Source: Streptomyces sp. WAC05374 (GTDB lineage: Bacteria; Actinomycetota; Actinomycetes; Streptomycetales; Streptomycetaceae). From it: a stretch of DNA of 64,000 bases. The stretch spans positions 992,001 through 1,056,000 of the forward strand of contig NZ_SMNQ01000001.1 of assembly GCF_004353505.1 (NCBI RefSeq), written 5' to 3'. Shown here one piece after another: positions 1 to 7,459 of this stretch; position 1 is the first letter of the stretch; each line of letters starts with the position of its first letter. Made by a program: the position numbers and the translations under genes. The notes below the pieces were generated by a model. The model worked only from the letters and a program-made list of their open reading frames with translations. It was not told where the DNA came from and did not search any database.

Positions 1-544
1 CGGCCACGTCGTCCATGTCGGGCGCGAGCCGGGCGAGGACGGCGGTGGCCTGGAAGGGGTCGAGGCTCAGCAGCCGGACGGCTGCCGTGGCGGGGCCGCT
101 GACCGTCTCGTAGGCGACGCAGTGCGCGGCGTCCTCGGGGCCGAGGCCGGCCGCGCGGGCCGCCAGTCCGAGGACGACCGGCTGGTGCGCGCCGCGCGGG
201 AAGGCCCGTGCGAGCGCGTCCAGTTCGGGGCTCGGCCAACTGGCGCGGGCGGCCCGCAGCAACTGGCGGCCGAGCTTGCGGGCGGTGGCGCGCAGCGCGG
301 GTGAGGGGGTGCGGGCGTCGGCGGCCTCGTCGAGCGCGGCCGGGTCGTGCCCGGCGGCGGCCGCCGCGGCCAGGGCGGCGGCGGTGAGGCCGCTGGTGTG
401 CAGGCGGCCGCGGCAGAAGGTCTCCAGGTCGCGGGCGTCGCGGATGCGTCCCGCCCTGACGGCCGGTTCGGCGCCGCCGGAGTGGGCGTGGCCACCGGCG
501 GGGAACCGGCCGTCGGCGAGGACGAGCAGTGCGGCCCGGGTCAT
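1..544 (-). CDS. ureF: Urease accessory protein UreF (3' end beyond window)
   Basis: UreF works with UreD and UreG as the GTP-dependent nickel-delivery chaperone that activates the urease apoprotein in the cytoplasm. About 181 residues are visible; the C-terminus lies off the left edge. The N-terminus shows the family hallmark around residues 8-25, LADGRFPAGGHAHSGG, and later an alpha-helical Ala-rich body with a VAYETVSGPATAAVRLL segment. The start is ATG at 544, because the same frame upstream contains no start codon before a stop inside ureC. Only a weak ribosome-binding site (GGCGAG) precedes it, so translation may depend on coupling to the small ORF that ends over this ATG. It is the fourth gene of the ureABC series, so ureG and ureD probably follow outside the window. 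Confidence 0.93.
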   Translation of the reverse strand, partial: MTRAALLVLADGRFPAGGHAHSGGAEPAVRAGRIRDARDLETFCRGRLHTSGLTAAALAAAAAAGHDPAALDEAADARTPSPALRATARKLGRQLLRAARASWPSPELDALARAFPRGAHQPVVLGLAARAAGLGPEDAAHCVAYETVSGPATAAVRLLSLDPFQATAVLARLAPDMDDVA

Positions 545-699
545 GGCGCACTCGCCGGGCAGGGCGTGCTCGTCAGCGCTCGTGCGCGCGTCGGAACGTG
601 TGTGGTCGTCAGCGCTGGTGCGCGCGTCGGGGCGTGCGTACTCGTCAGCGCTCGCGTACTCGTCGGACCGTACGTACTCATCGGGACGGGTGTGCTCAT
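541..699 (-). CDS. Small Thr/Pro/Ala-rich bridging ORF between ureC and ureF
   Basis: A 52-codon open frame fills the whole ureC-ureF gap. Its ATG (697-699) overlaps the ureC stop as TGATG, and its TGA (541-543) overlaps the ureF ATG as ATGA. The DNA is internally repetitive: degenerate units containing GCGCTGACGA recur three times, giving Thr/Ala/Pro-rich peptide repeats such as TRALTSTHAPT and TRARALTSTP. No family is recognised. It may be a repeat expansion of an originally short junction that kept ureF translationally coupled to ureC, or a real peptide. What can be seen is the frame, the two overlaps and the repeats; translation is inference. Confidence 0.4.
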   Translation of the reverse strand: MSTPVPMSTYGPTSTRALTSTHAPTRAPALTTTHVPTRARALTSTPCPASAP

Positions 700-2453
700 C
701 AGAAGAGGAAGTAGCGCTGGGCCATGGGCAGTTCGGCGGCGGGAGCCGGGTCGACGGGCTCGCCGTCGATCGTCACGGTGAACGTGTCGGCGTCCACCTC
801 CACCCGTGGCAGGGCGTCGTTCTCGCGCATGTCCGCCTTGGTGACGCCCCGGGTGCTTCTGATCGCCGTGAACTCCTTGGCGAGGCCAAGCCGTTCGGGC
901 AGCCCGTCGTCGAGGGCGGAGCGGGTGACGAAGTTGAACGAGCCGGACGCGGCCGCCGTGCCCAGCGCGCCGAACATGGGGCGGGGCATGACCGGCTGGG
1001 GCGTGGGGATGGACGCGTTGGCGTCGCCCATCTGGGCGTACGCGATCTGCCCGCCCTTGATCACCGTCTGCGGCTTGACACCGAAGAACGCGGGTTCCCA
1101 GAGCACCAGGTCGGCGAGCTTGCCGGTCTCGACGGAGCCGATCTCGTGGTCGAGGCCCTGGGCGACCGCCGGGTTGATGGTGTATTTGGCGACATAGCGA
1201 CGTGCCCGGTGGTTGTCGGCGCGACCGTCACCGGGCAGCGCGCCCCGGCGCCGTTTCATCACGTGCGCGGTCTGCCAGGTCCGCAGGATCACCTCCCCCA
1301 CACGGCCCATGGCCTGGGAGTCGGAGGAGATGATCGAGATGGCGCCCAGGTCGTGGAGGATGTCCTCGGCCGCGATGGTGGAGGGCCGGATGCGGGACTC
1401 GGCGAAGGCGAGGTCCTCGGGGACGGCCGGGTTGAGGTGGTGGCACACCATCAGCATGTCGAGGTGTTCGTCGAGCGTGTTGACGGTGTGCGGCCGGGTG
1501 GGGTTGGTGGAGCTGGGCAGGACGTACGGCTCGGAGACCACGGTGATGATGTCGGGGGCGTGACCGCCGCCCGCGCCCTCGGTGTGGTACGCGTGGATGG
1601 TGCGGCCCGCGATGGCGGCGAGGGTGTCACCGACGAACCCGGCCTCGTTGAGCGTGTCGGTGTGGATGGCGAGCTGGGCGCCGGTCTCCTCGCACACGCG
1701 GAGGCAGGCGTCGATGGCCGCGGGGGTGGCCCCCCAGTCCTCGTGGATCTTGAACCCCAGGGCACCGCCCCGCAGTTGGGAGTGCATCGCCTCCTGGGAG
1801 ACGGTGTTGCCCTTGCCGAGCAGGCCGATGTTGACGGGGTAGGTCTCCAGCGCCTGGAACATCCGGGCGAGGTGCCAGGGCCCGGGGGTGATGGTGGTGG
1901 CCTTGGTGCCCTCGGCGGGCCCGGTGCCGCCGCCGACGAGCGTGGTGATCCCGGAGGTCAGCGCCTGCTCGACGACCGTCGGGGAGATGAAGTGCACGTG
2001 CGCGTCGATGGCACCGGCGGTGACGATGCGGCCGTTTCCGGCGATGACCTCGGTCTCGGGGCCGATGACGAGGGCGGGGTGGACGCCGTCCATGGTGTCG
2101 GGGTTGCCGGCCTTGCCGATGCCGGTGATCCGGCCGTCGAGGATGCCGATGTCGGCCTTGACGATTCCCCAGTGGTCGATGATGACGGCCCCGGTGATCA
2201 CCGTGTCCGGGGCGCCCTCGGCGCGGGTGGCGCGCGACTGGCCCATCGACTCGCGGATCACCTTGCCGCCGCCGAACACCGCCTCGTCGCCGGCGCGTCC
2301 GGGTCCGCCGCAGCGGTCCTCCTCGATCTCCACGAGCAGGTCGGTGTCGGCGAGCCGGATGCGGTCGCCGGTGGTGGGGCCGAAGAGGTCGGCGTACACG
2401 GCCCGGTCGAGGAGGGCACGGCTGGGCTCGGTCGGCACGCTGGGCTCAGGCAT
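699..2453 (-). CDS. ureC: Urease alpha subunit UreC
   Basis: Catalytic subunit of urease (urea + H2O to ammonia and carbamate), carrying the dinuclear nickel centre. The 584-residue protein has every expected ligand by motif: His152 and His154 (AHVHFISP), the carbamylated Lys235 with His237 (GFKIHEDWG), His264 (IHTDTLNE), His290 ([13 protein letters not shown]) and Asp378 (SSDSQAMGR), plus the mobile-flap His338 (MVCHHL). The start at 2453 is chosen because GGAGG lies 8 nt upstream and the ATG overlaps the ureB stop by 8 nt; an in-frame start 14 codons earlier would have no such signal. It is the third gene of the ureA-B-C operon, and its own stop overlaps the next small ORF. Confidence 0.98.
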   Translation of the reverse strand: MPEPSVPTEPSRALLDRAVYADLFGPTTGDRIRLADTDLLVEIEEDRCGGPGRAGDEAVFGGGKVIRESMGQSRATRAEGAPDTVITGAVIIDHWGIVKADIGILDGRITGIGKAGNPDTMDGVHPALVIGPETEVIAGNGRIVTAGAIDAHVHFISPTVVEQALTSGITTLVGGGTGPAEGTKATTITPGPWHLARMFQALETYPVNIGLLGKGNTVSQEAMHSQLRGGALGFKIHEDWGATPAAIDACLRVCEETGAQLAIHTDTLNEAGFVGDTLAAIAGRTIHAYHTEGAGGGHAPDIITVVSEPYVLPSSTNPTRPHTVNTLDEHLDMLMVCHHLNPAVPEDLAFAESRIRPSTIAAEDILHDLGAISIISSDSQAMGRVGEVILRTWQTAHVMKRRRGALPGDGRADNHRARRYVAKYTINPAVAQGLDHEIGSVETGKLADLVLWEPAFFGVKPQTVIKGGQIAYAQMGDANASIPTPQPVMPRPMFGALGTAAASGSFNFVTRSALDDGLPERLGLAKEFTAIRSTRGVTKADMRENDALPRVEVDADTFTVTIDGEPVDPAPAAELPMAQRYFLF

Positions 2454-2757
2454 CGAGGGGGCCTCCGGTCTGTCCGCGCAGGCCGGGGACGACACGCAGC
2501 CCGGCGAGCGGTACGAGTTCGACGTCGACGGGGATGCCGGGCTCGAAGCGTACGGCGGTGCCCGCGGCGATGTTCAGCCGCAGGCCGTGCGCGGCCGAAC
2601 GGTCGAAGTCGAGGCCCGGGTTGGCCTCGGCGAAGTGGTAGTGGGAGCCGACCTGGACGGGCCGGTCGGCGGCGTTGAGGACGGTGAGGCGGGTGACGGG
2701 GCGGCCCTCGTTGAGGGGCACGGGCTCGTCCGCGTGGAGGATCTCTCCGGGGATCAT
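2446..2757 (-). CDS. ureB: Urease beta subunit UreB
   Basis: Structural beta subunit of the (UreABC)3 urease, 103 residues, the usual length for a separate beta chain. The sequence opens MIPGEIL and has the conserved core [18 protein letters not shown] around residues 36-53 and RFEPG near residue 70. It lies 16 bp downstream of ureA and overlaps ureC by 8 nt, so the three subunits are probably made in equal amounts from one transcript. Separate gamma, beta and alpha genes are the common bacterial arrangement, unlike the fused subunits of Helicobacter. Confidence 0.97.
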   Translation of the reverse strand: MIPGEILHADEPVPLNEGRPVTRLTVLNAADRPVQVGSHYHFAEANPGLDFDRSAAHGLRLNIAAGTAVRFEPGIPVDVELVPLAGLRVVPGLRGQTGGPLDA

Positions 2758-2773
2758 CGGTGCCGCTCCCCCG

Positions 2774-3076
<303 letters not shown>

Positions 3077-3174
3077 GTTTCACCTCACCGTTTCCCGCCC
3101 GGTGCGATCCCGGGCGCAGCGGGACCCTATCCGGCTTCAACACTCTGTTGACCTGCGGGAACGAGTGTGGCGCA

Positions 3175-3190
3175 GAGATATTTCAATCTC
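3175..3190. promoter_or_regulatory. Inverted repeat upstream of ureA
   Basis: GAGAT and ATCTC form a perfect 5-bp inverted repeat with a 6-bp spacer, inside an unusually AT-rich patch between ureA and the tetR stop codon. It sits about 100 bp upstream of the ureA start, where an operator for the urease operon could be. No known regulator is identified. Confidence 0.3.
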
Positions 3191-3212
3191 GGGCAGAAGT
3201 TTTTCCGGGAGG

Positions 3213-3839
3213 TTAACTGGCGCTTTGCCCGCCCATGGACATCAGCGCGCGCAGCCCGTCCTGGAGGACGGAGACGGGCGCGGAGCCGAACAGGGCCTGC
3301 TGGGCGGCGAATCCCTGCGCCGCGGCAATCATCGTGCGGGCGACGCGGTCGGCGGGGATGTCGTCCCGCATGAGGCCGGCCTGCTGGTACGCGAGCACCA
3401 CGCGCACCCAGGACTCGCGCACCTTCAGGTACCCGGCGCGCATCACGGCGGACAGGTCGTCGTTGCGGAGGGTCTCCGTCCACACCTGGATCATCAGCCG
3501 GGGGAAGCTCTCCTCGCCGTCGTAGGACAGGCCGGACCGCTCGGTGAGCACCTCGGTCATGACCTGGCCGACCAGGACGTCCGGCGGCGGGGGCGGGCTC
3601 TGGCGGGCGGCGGCCTCGAAGGTGGTGCGGATCGCCTCCAGCACCTCGGTGACGATCGCCTCGATCAGCTCGTCCTTGCCCCGGAAGTACCGGTAGACGG
3701 CACCGGCGGAGAGGCCCGTCTCGCGCAGGACGTCCGCCATGGAGGTGGCGTGGAAGCCGTTGCGGGCGAAGCAGCGGGCGGCGCCGTCGAGGATCTGGCG
3801 GCGGCGGGCGTCGAGGTGGTGCTGGGACACGCGGGGCAT
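3213..3839 (-). CDS. TetR/AcrR-family transcriptional regulator
   Basis: A 208-residue repressor-type protein. The N-terminal helix-turn-helix is clear: RRRQILDGAARCFARNGF followed by HATSMADVLRETGLSAGAVYRYF, then KDELIEAIV at residues 55-65. The C-terminal ligand-binding half is variable, as expected. The start at 3839 gives a normal N-terminus (MPRVSQHHLDARRR) and lies about 8 nt from a near-consensus promoter, so the transcript is probably leaderless. It is divergent from a membrane protein gene, with two copies of a GAACGTTC/GAACGATC-centred element between them, so it most likely represses itself and that neighbour. The ligand is unknown. Confidence 0.93.
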   Translation of the reverse strand: MPRVSQHHLDARRRQILDGAARCFARNGFHATSMADVLRETGLSAGAVYRYFRGKDELIEAIVTEVLEAIRTTFEAAARQSPPPPPDVLVGQVMTEVLTERSGLSYDGEESFPRLMIQVWTETLRNDDLSAVMRAGYLKVRESWVRVVLAYQQAGLMRDDIPADRVARTMIAAAQGFAAQQALFGSAPVSVLQDGLRALMSMGGQSAS

Positions 3840-3846
3840 GGACGCA

Positions 3847-3875
3847 AAGATAAAACGAACGTTCCTTCTTGACAA
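3847..3875 (-). promoter_or_regulatory. tetR promoter
   Basis: On the minus strand TTGTCA (3870-3875) and TATCTT (3847-3852) are separated by exactly 17 bp, close to the vegetative sigma consensus. The predicted transcription start falls within a base or two of the tetR ATG at 3839, implying a leaderless message. The spacer contains the GAACGTTC palindrome, so a bound repressor would occlude RNA polymerase. Confidence 0.6.
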
Positions 3876-3928
3876 GGAGGGCGCGACGCCGGACAGTGTC
3901 CCCAGGACGTAAAACGAACGATCCTTCT
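3852..3928. promoter_or_regulatory. Duplicated TetR operator element
   Basis: An 18-bp element occurs twice in direct orientation with one mismatch, at 3852-3869 and 3911-3928, each with the core AAAACGAACG and TCCTTCT. The first copy contains the perfect palindrome GAACGTTC; the second has GAACGATC. One copy sits in the tetR promoter, the other in the leader of the divergent membrane gene. This fits coordinated repression of both genes by the adjacent TetR protein. Confidence 0.6.
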
Positions 3929-3957
3929 CTTTGACTCGCCGCTGGACGGAGGCACCC

Positions 3958-4941
3958 ATGCCCGCCACGCCCGCTTCCCCGACCCGCCGCACGGCCGCCG
4001 TCGCGGTGCTCGTCCCCCTGATCGCCGCCCTCGCCCTGTGGGCCTTCGCCTGGCCCGCCGCCCGCGTCGCCCCGCGCGACCTGCCGATCGGCGTCGCCGG
4101 CCCGCCCGCCGCGACCGCCCAGCTCCAGGAGCGCCTCGCGCAGCGCGGCGAAGGCGCCTTCGACGTGCACCGGTACGAGGACGAGGCCGCCGCCCGCACC
4201 GCCGTGGAGGACCGGGTCGTATACGGGGCGGTCGTCGCCGGCCCGCAGGGGCCCCGGCTGCTCACCGCGTCCGCCGCGGGCCCCGTCGTGGCCCAGCTCC
4301 TCCAGCAGGCGCTCCCCACCGCACCGGTGACCGACGTGGTGGCCGCACCCGCGGGCGACCCGCGGGGCGGCGCGCTGATCGCGAGCATCCTGCCCCTCGC
4401 CCTGGCCGGGGTGGCCGCCGGCGCCCTGGTCACCGCCCTCGACCTGCACGGCGCCCGGGCGGTGGCCGCGCTCGTGGGCGCGGCGGTGCTGGTCGGCCTC
4501 GTGGGCGCCGCGATCGCCGGGAGCTGGCTGGGCGCGATCACGGGCGACTGGTGGACCGGGGCGGGCGCCCTGGCACTCACCGCGCTGGCGATCGGCGCGG
4601 CCGTCGCGGGCCTCGCGGCACTGATCGGCCGTGCGGGGATCGGGCTCGGGGCCCTGGTGGTGGTCCTGCTGGGCAACCCGTTCTCGGGCGTCGCCACCGC
4701 CCCCGAGCTGCTGCCCGACCCCGCCGGGACGCTCGGCCAGTGGCTGCCGCCGGGCGCGGCCGGGTCACTGCTGCGGTCGGTGGCGTTCTTCGACGGAGCC
4801 GCCGCGGGTGGCCCGCTGCTGGTCCTCACCGTCTGGGCGGCGCTCGGCCTGACGGCGGTCCTGGTGGGCGGCCGGCGCGCCGCGGCGGCGCGGACCGCGC
4901 CGGATCACCGCCTCCCGGCCGCACCGGCCCCGGCCGGCTGA
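3958..4941 (+). CDS. Integral membrane protein, ABC-2/Pip permease-like
   Basis: A 327-residue membrane protein. There is one N-terminal transmembrane helix (about residues 12-32), then a soluble, probably extracytoplasmic region to about residue 135 (with [12 protein letters not shown] near its start), followed by about five to six hydrophobic helices to residue 310. This one-plus-five layout with a large first loop is that of YhgE/Pip and ABC-2 permease relatives, whose members act in drug or lipid export. No ATPase gene lies beside it. The ATG at 3958 is chosen for the GGAGG 7 nt upstream. It is divergent from a TetR gene, which suggests substrate-induced expression, and it ends at a strong terminator. 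Confidence 0.75.
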   Translation: MPATPASPTRRTAAVAVLVPLIAALALWAFAWPAARVAPRDLPIGVAGPPAATAQLQERLAQRGEGAFDVHRYEDEAAARTAVEDRVVYGAVVAGPQGPRLLTASAAGPVVAQLLQQALPTAPVTDVVAAPAGDPRGGALIASILPLALAGVAAGALVTALDLHGARAVAALVGAAVLVGLVGAAIAGSWLGAITGDWWTGAGALALTALAIGAAVAGLAALIGRAGIGLGALVVVLLGNPFSGVATAPELLPDPAGTLGQWLPPGAAGSLLRSVAFFDGAAAGGPLLVLTVWAALGLTAVLVGGRRAAAARTAPDHRLPAAPAPAG

Positions 4942-4971
4942 CCCCGGCCGGCCACCCGGCCTCGCCCGCTC

Positions 4972-5017
4972 AAGGCCGCGCGCCCCGCCACCGGCAACGG
5001 ACGGGGCGCGCGGCCTT
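4972..5017. terminator. Bidirectional rho-independent terminator
   Basis: A perfect 16-bp GC-rich stem (4972-4987 with 5002-5017) and a 14-nt loop, ending in a short T run on the plus strand and starting with AA on the other. It lies between the convergent ends of the permease-like gene and the Phd/YefM antitoxin gene, so it can serve both. Confidence 0.8.
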
Positions 5018-5062
5018 TCCACGCTCCCGCCCGGCGCCACGCCAACCCCTGTTACCCAAGCG

Positions 5063-5374
5063 TCAGGCGCCCGGCCCGTGGTGGCCGCCCGGCCCGGCGT
5101 GGCCGCCCGGGCGGTGTTCCGCGGCGATGCCGAAGCGGCCGCGTTCGCCCGTGGCGGACGAGGACGGGACGTCCCCGACCTCGGCGACGGAGCGCACCAC
5201 CGGCTCCCGCCGCTCCTGCTGCGCTTCGAGTCGTTCCAGGTCGGCGGCCGACACCAGGGCCACGAGCGGCTTGCCGTGACGGGTGACGACCACCCGTTCG
5301 CCGCCGTAGACGACGCGGTTGATCAGATCGGCGAGCTCTGCCCGGGCTTGCGTCACCGGAATCTCGTAGGCCAT
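5063..5374 (-). CDS. Phd/YefM-family antitoxin (orphan)
   Basis: A 103-residue antitoxin-type protein. Residues 1-50 are a typical Phd/YefM DNA-binding domain ([18 protein letters not shown], then [26 protein letters not shown]). The C-terminus, normally the toxin-wrapping segment, ends in a Gly/His/Pro-rich tail. The start at 5374 gives the standard [11 protein letters not shown] opening. No RelE, Doc or VapC-type toxin is adjacent. The divergent neighbour is instead a ClpP paralog across a perfect inverted repeat, which suggests a DNA-binding autoregulator rather than half of a classic pair. Whether a toxin is encoded elsewhere cannot be seen here. Confidence 0.88.
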   Translation of the reverse strand: MAYEIPVTQARAELADLINRVVYGGERVVVTRHGKPLVALVSAADLERLEAQQERREPVVRSVAEVGDVPSSSATGERGRFGIAAEHRPGGHAGPGGHHGPGA

Positions 5375-5391
5375 GCTCCCATCATAACGAG

Positions 5392-5408
5392 ATGTACGTC
5401 CTGTACAT
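5392..5408. promoter_or_regulatory. Operator between antitoxin and clpP genes
   Basis: ATGTAC and GTACAT form a perfect 6-bp inverted repeat with a 5-bp spacer, 18 bp upstream of the antitoxin start and 21 bp upstream of the clpP start. Phd/YefM proteins characteristically bind short palindromes built on a GTAC core in their own promoters, so this is the likely binding site, controlling both divergent genes. Confidence 0.65.
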
Positions 5409-5428
5409 TTTTTACAGAGAGGCCTGCC

Positions 5429-6037
5429 ATGAGCCACGCCGCGCGCCACGTCCTGCCCGAATTCACCGAGCGCACCGCCTCCGGGAGCCGCACGGTCGAC
5501 CCGTACTCCAAGCTGCTGGAGGGGCGGATCGTCCTCCTCGGCACCCCCATCGACGACACCGCGGCCAATGACGTCATCGCCCAGTTACTGCACCTCGAGT
5601 ACGCCGCGCCCGACCGGGACATCTCGCTCTACATCAACTCCCCCGGCGGGCCGGTCAGTTCCATGTCCGCCATCTACGACACGATGCGGATCGTGACGTG
5701 TGACGTGGAGACGACGTGCATCGGCCAGGCCGCGTCGACGGCCGCCGTCCTCCTCGCCGCCGGCACGCCCGGCAAGCGCCTGGCGCTGCCGGGTGCGCGC
5801 GTGCTCGTCCAACAGCCCGCCATGGAGGAGCCGCTGCGTGGGCAGCCGACGGATCTCGACCTCCACGCACGGGAGTTGCTGCGCCTGCGCGGGCGCATGG
5901 CGGACATGCTGGCCCTGCACACCGGCCGCAGCCGCGAGCGCGTCGATGAAGACCTGGAGCGCGACACGGTCTTCGACGCGCCCGCCGCCGTGGCGTACGG
6001 CCTGGTCGACCATGTCGTCGCCGGCCGCAAGGGGTGA
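5429..6037 (+). CDS. clpP: ClpP-family protease subunit with His-to-Gln change in the triad
   Basis: A 202-residue ClpP-fold protein, normal length, expected to form the barrel of an ATP-dependent Clp protease. Fold motifs are intact: [22 protein letters not shown] (69-74), the nucleophile Ser103 in GQAAS, and Asp179 in ERD. At the catalytic His position, where active ClpP has IHQP, this protein reads VQQP (Gln128). It may therefore be inactive, like the ClpR subunits of cyanobacteria and plastids, and work only in mixed rings. Codon 53 (5585-5587) is TTA, the leucine codon read by the developmentally regulated bldA tRNA in streptomycetes. The ATG at 5429 follows a GAGAGG ribosome-binding site. 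The divergent Phd/YefM antitoxin is a probable regulator and possible substrate. Confidence 0.92.
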   Translation: MSHAARHVLPEFTERTASGSRTVDPYSKLLEGRIVLLGTPIDDTAANDVIAQLLHLEYAAPDRDISLYINSPGGPVSSMSAIYDTMRIVTCDVETTCIGQAASTAAVLLAAGTPGKRLALPGARVLVQQPAMEEPLRGQPTDLDLHARELLRLRGRMADMLALHTGRSRERVDEDLERDTVFDAPAAVAYGLVDHVVAGRKG

Positions 6038-6040
6038 GCG

Positions 6041-6358
6041 GTGCGGCCACCCGAACCACCGCCGCTGCCCGCGCTGACGCGGGCCGAATGCGCGTTCGTC
6101 GACGGCTGGCTCGAAGTCGTCGACCTCATGGGGCGGATCAATCCGGCGCGCGCCACCCACACGTACAGCGCCCTGCGCGCGGCACAGGCCCTCGTCGGGC
6201 GCGCGACCGCGCTGCGCGACGCGCTGACCTCGATGCACGAGCGCGGCGAGAGCGACGTGCATGCGCATACGCTGGCGCGGGCGTTGCGGGTGCTTGACGG
6301 CGAACGGCGCGCAGGACGCGTAACGGTGCCTCAGAATCGAGACATGGGACCGACGTAG
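6041..6358 (+). CDS. Hypothetical protein downstream of clpP
   Basis: A 105-residue protein with no recognised family. It starts at GTG 6041, 3 bp after the clpP stop, with AAGGGG as a ribosome-binding site, so it is probably translated from the clpP transcript. The sequence is predicted helical, with charged and Ala/Arg-rich stretches (VDGWLEVVDLMGRINPARATH near residue 20, and AHTLARALRVLDGERRAGR near the end). It has no signal peptide or membrane segment. It may be an adaptor or partner for the ClpP paralog, but only the position supports that. Confidence 0.55.
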   Translation: MRPPEPPPLPALTRAECAFVDGWLEVVDLMGRINPARATHTYSALRAAQALVGRATALRDALTSMHERGESDVHAHTLARALRVLDGERRAGRVTVPQNRDMGPT

Positions 6359-6737
6359 CCCTCCCCCGAATGGGCTCAGGAGTACGAGAAACGCTCCCTC
6401 GTTCAGCGTACGCAACCGGACGAATTTGGTACGACACGAGTTGCGCACCGGGTGTACTCATCTGGCGGAATATCAGGTTCCGGCCCAGGTACGGGGTTCG
6501 TCGATGTCGCGCCGCCAGGCACCAAATCCACCCTGTCCACCCGAATGGATCAGTCGTGAGGAGCCTCACATAAGGCCGTTTCGACTCGGAATTTCACCGC
6601 GACATGGGTCAAGATCCCTGACGACGACAAGCCCCCGCCACCGCGGCGGGGCGGTCCGGGCGGACGCCGAGTCCTGCCGCCGTCCGGATGACTGGTCGAC
6701 AGGAGTGGATCGGCAGGAGTGGAGGACCCAAGCAGTG
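6359..6737. other. Intergenic region upstream of the riboswitch
   Basis: No credible gene is visible: the short open frames lack ribosome-binding sites and typical codon bias. The first half is more AT-rich than the flanks. At 6633-6651 a perfect 7-bp stem (CCCCGCC / GGCGGGG, 5-nt loop) could end the upstream transcript or form part of the leader. The promoter of the riboswitch-controlled hydrolase must lie here, but I could not assign it. Confidence 0.5.
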
Positions 6738-6857
6738 CGGGTGACCGAACGATGTTCGTCCCATCGGTCGCCCTTGGGGTGAAGCCGCGCGAGCGGCCGG
6801 GCAACTTCGCCAGCCCGAACCCGACAGGTCATCCTTCACAGGCGGCTGACGAAGGGT
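6738..6857 (+). promoter_or_regulatory. c-di-AMP riboswitch (ydaO-yuaA type)
   Basis: The 5' leader of the NlpC/P60 gene carries conserved ydaO-motif elements in order: a CGGTCGCC stem strand, TTGGGGTGAA (6774-6783), GGGCAACTTCGCC (6799-6811) and CAGCCCGAACCCGACAG (6811-6827), closed by GGCGGCTGACGAAGGG just before the start codon. This RNA class binds cyclic di-AMP and in actinobacteria is typically found upstream of secreted cell-wall hydrolases, usually switching expression off when c-di-AMP is high. The outer boundaries are approximate. Confidence 0.88.
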
Positions 6858-6863
6858 TGCGCT

Positions 6864-7340
6864 ATGACCGCGCAGATTCATGTCCCGTCTCTGCTGTCCC
6901 GGGCGGGTGCCGTCTCGGCACTCACCCTCGCCGCCGTCGGTGGCCCGATGCTGGCGCCCGGCGCCGTGTCGGAGGCCCAGGCCGCCCCGGCGCACGCGAC
7001 GAAGGCGCTGAACATCGCCGCGTCCAAGAAGGGCGCACCGTACAAGTACGGAGCGGCGGGCCCGTCCCGGTTCGACTGCTCCGGCCTGACGCTCTACTCG
7101 TACAAGAAGGCCGGCAAGTCCCTGCCGCGCACGGCGCAGCAGCAGTACAACAAGACGCGCCACATCTCCGCCTCCGGCCGGCAGAAGGGCGACCTCGTCT
7201 TCTTCCACCGTGGCAGCAGCGTCTACCACGTCGGGATCTACGCGGGTAACAACAAGATCTGGCACTCACCGAAGTCGGGATCGGTGGTGAAGCTGGACAA
7301 GATCTGGTCGAAGTCGGTCTGGTACGGGCGGGTCCGCTGA
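6864..7340 (+). CDS. Secreted NlpC/P60 peptidoglycan hydrolase
   Basis: A 158-residue cell-wall endopeptidase that cuts the stem peptide of peptidoglycan outside the membrane. A Sec signal peptide spans residues 1-40 (hydrophobic core, AQA before the cut). The catalytic triad is visible: Cys72 in RFDCSGL, His122 in YHVGIYAG and the third polar residue His134 in KIWHSP. It is a single-domain enzyme without the coiled coil or LysM repeats of larger relatives. Control by the c-di-AMP riboswitch immediately upstream links it to turgor and cell-wall homeostasis. A strong terminator follows. Confidence 0.95.
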   Translation: MTAQIHVPSLLSRAGAVSALTLAAVGGPMLAPGAVSEAQAAPAHATKALNIAASKKGAPYKYGAAGPSRFDCSGLTLYSYKKAGKSLPRTAQQQYNKTRHISASGRQKGDLVFFHRGSSVYHVGIYAGNNKIWHSPKSGSVVKLDKIWSKSVWYGRVR

Positions 7341-7357
7341 CCCTCCGGCCATGACCC

Positions 7358-7407
7358 GTGGTGCGGGGGCACCCGTCCGGACTGTCCGGTGAGCGCCCCC
7401 GCACCAC
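7358..7407. terminator. Terminator after NlpC/P60 gene
   Basis: GTGGTGCGGGGGC (7358-7370) pairs perfectly with GCCCCCGCACCAC (7395-7407) around a 24-nt loop. It lies between the convergent NlpC/P60 and HATPase genes and can act on both strands. Confidence 0.65.
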
Positions 7408-7459
7408 GTGCGGGGAAGCCCCCTGGAGCGCCTCCGCAGGCCCGGGGACGGTCCGGGCG

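Noticed and set aside
545..700. Could the ureC-ureF repeats be a CRISPR array?
   Set aside because: The repeats are degenerate, 10-30 bp, without constant-length unique spacers, and lie inside an open frame.
276..2678. Long open frame on the plus strand opposite the urease genes
   Set aside because: It is antisense to well-supported ureC/ureB and arises from the GC-rich third-position pattern.
3077..3212. GlnR box upstream of ureA
   Set aside because: GTTGAC-N6-GAACG is only a partial match to the GlnR consensus; not strong enough to annotate.
6370..6573. Small plus-strand ORF in the riboswitch leader region
   Set aside because: No ribosome-binding site, atypical codon bias and no motifs.
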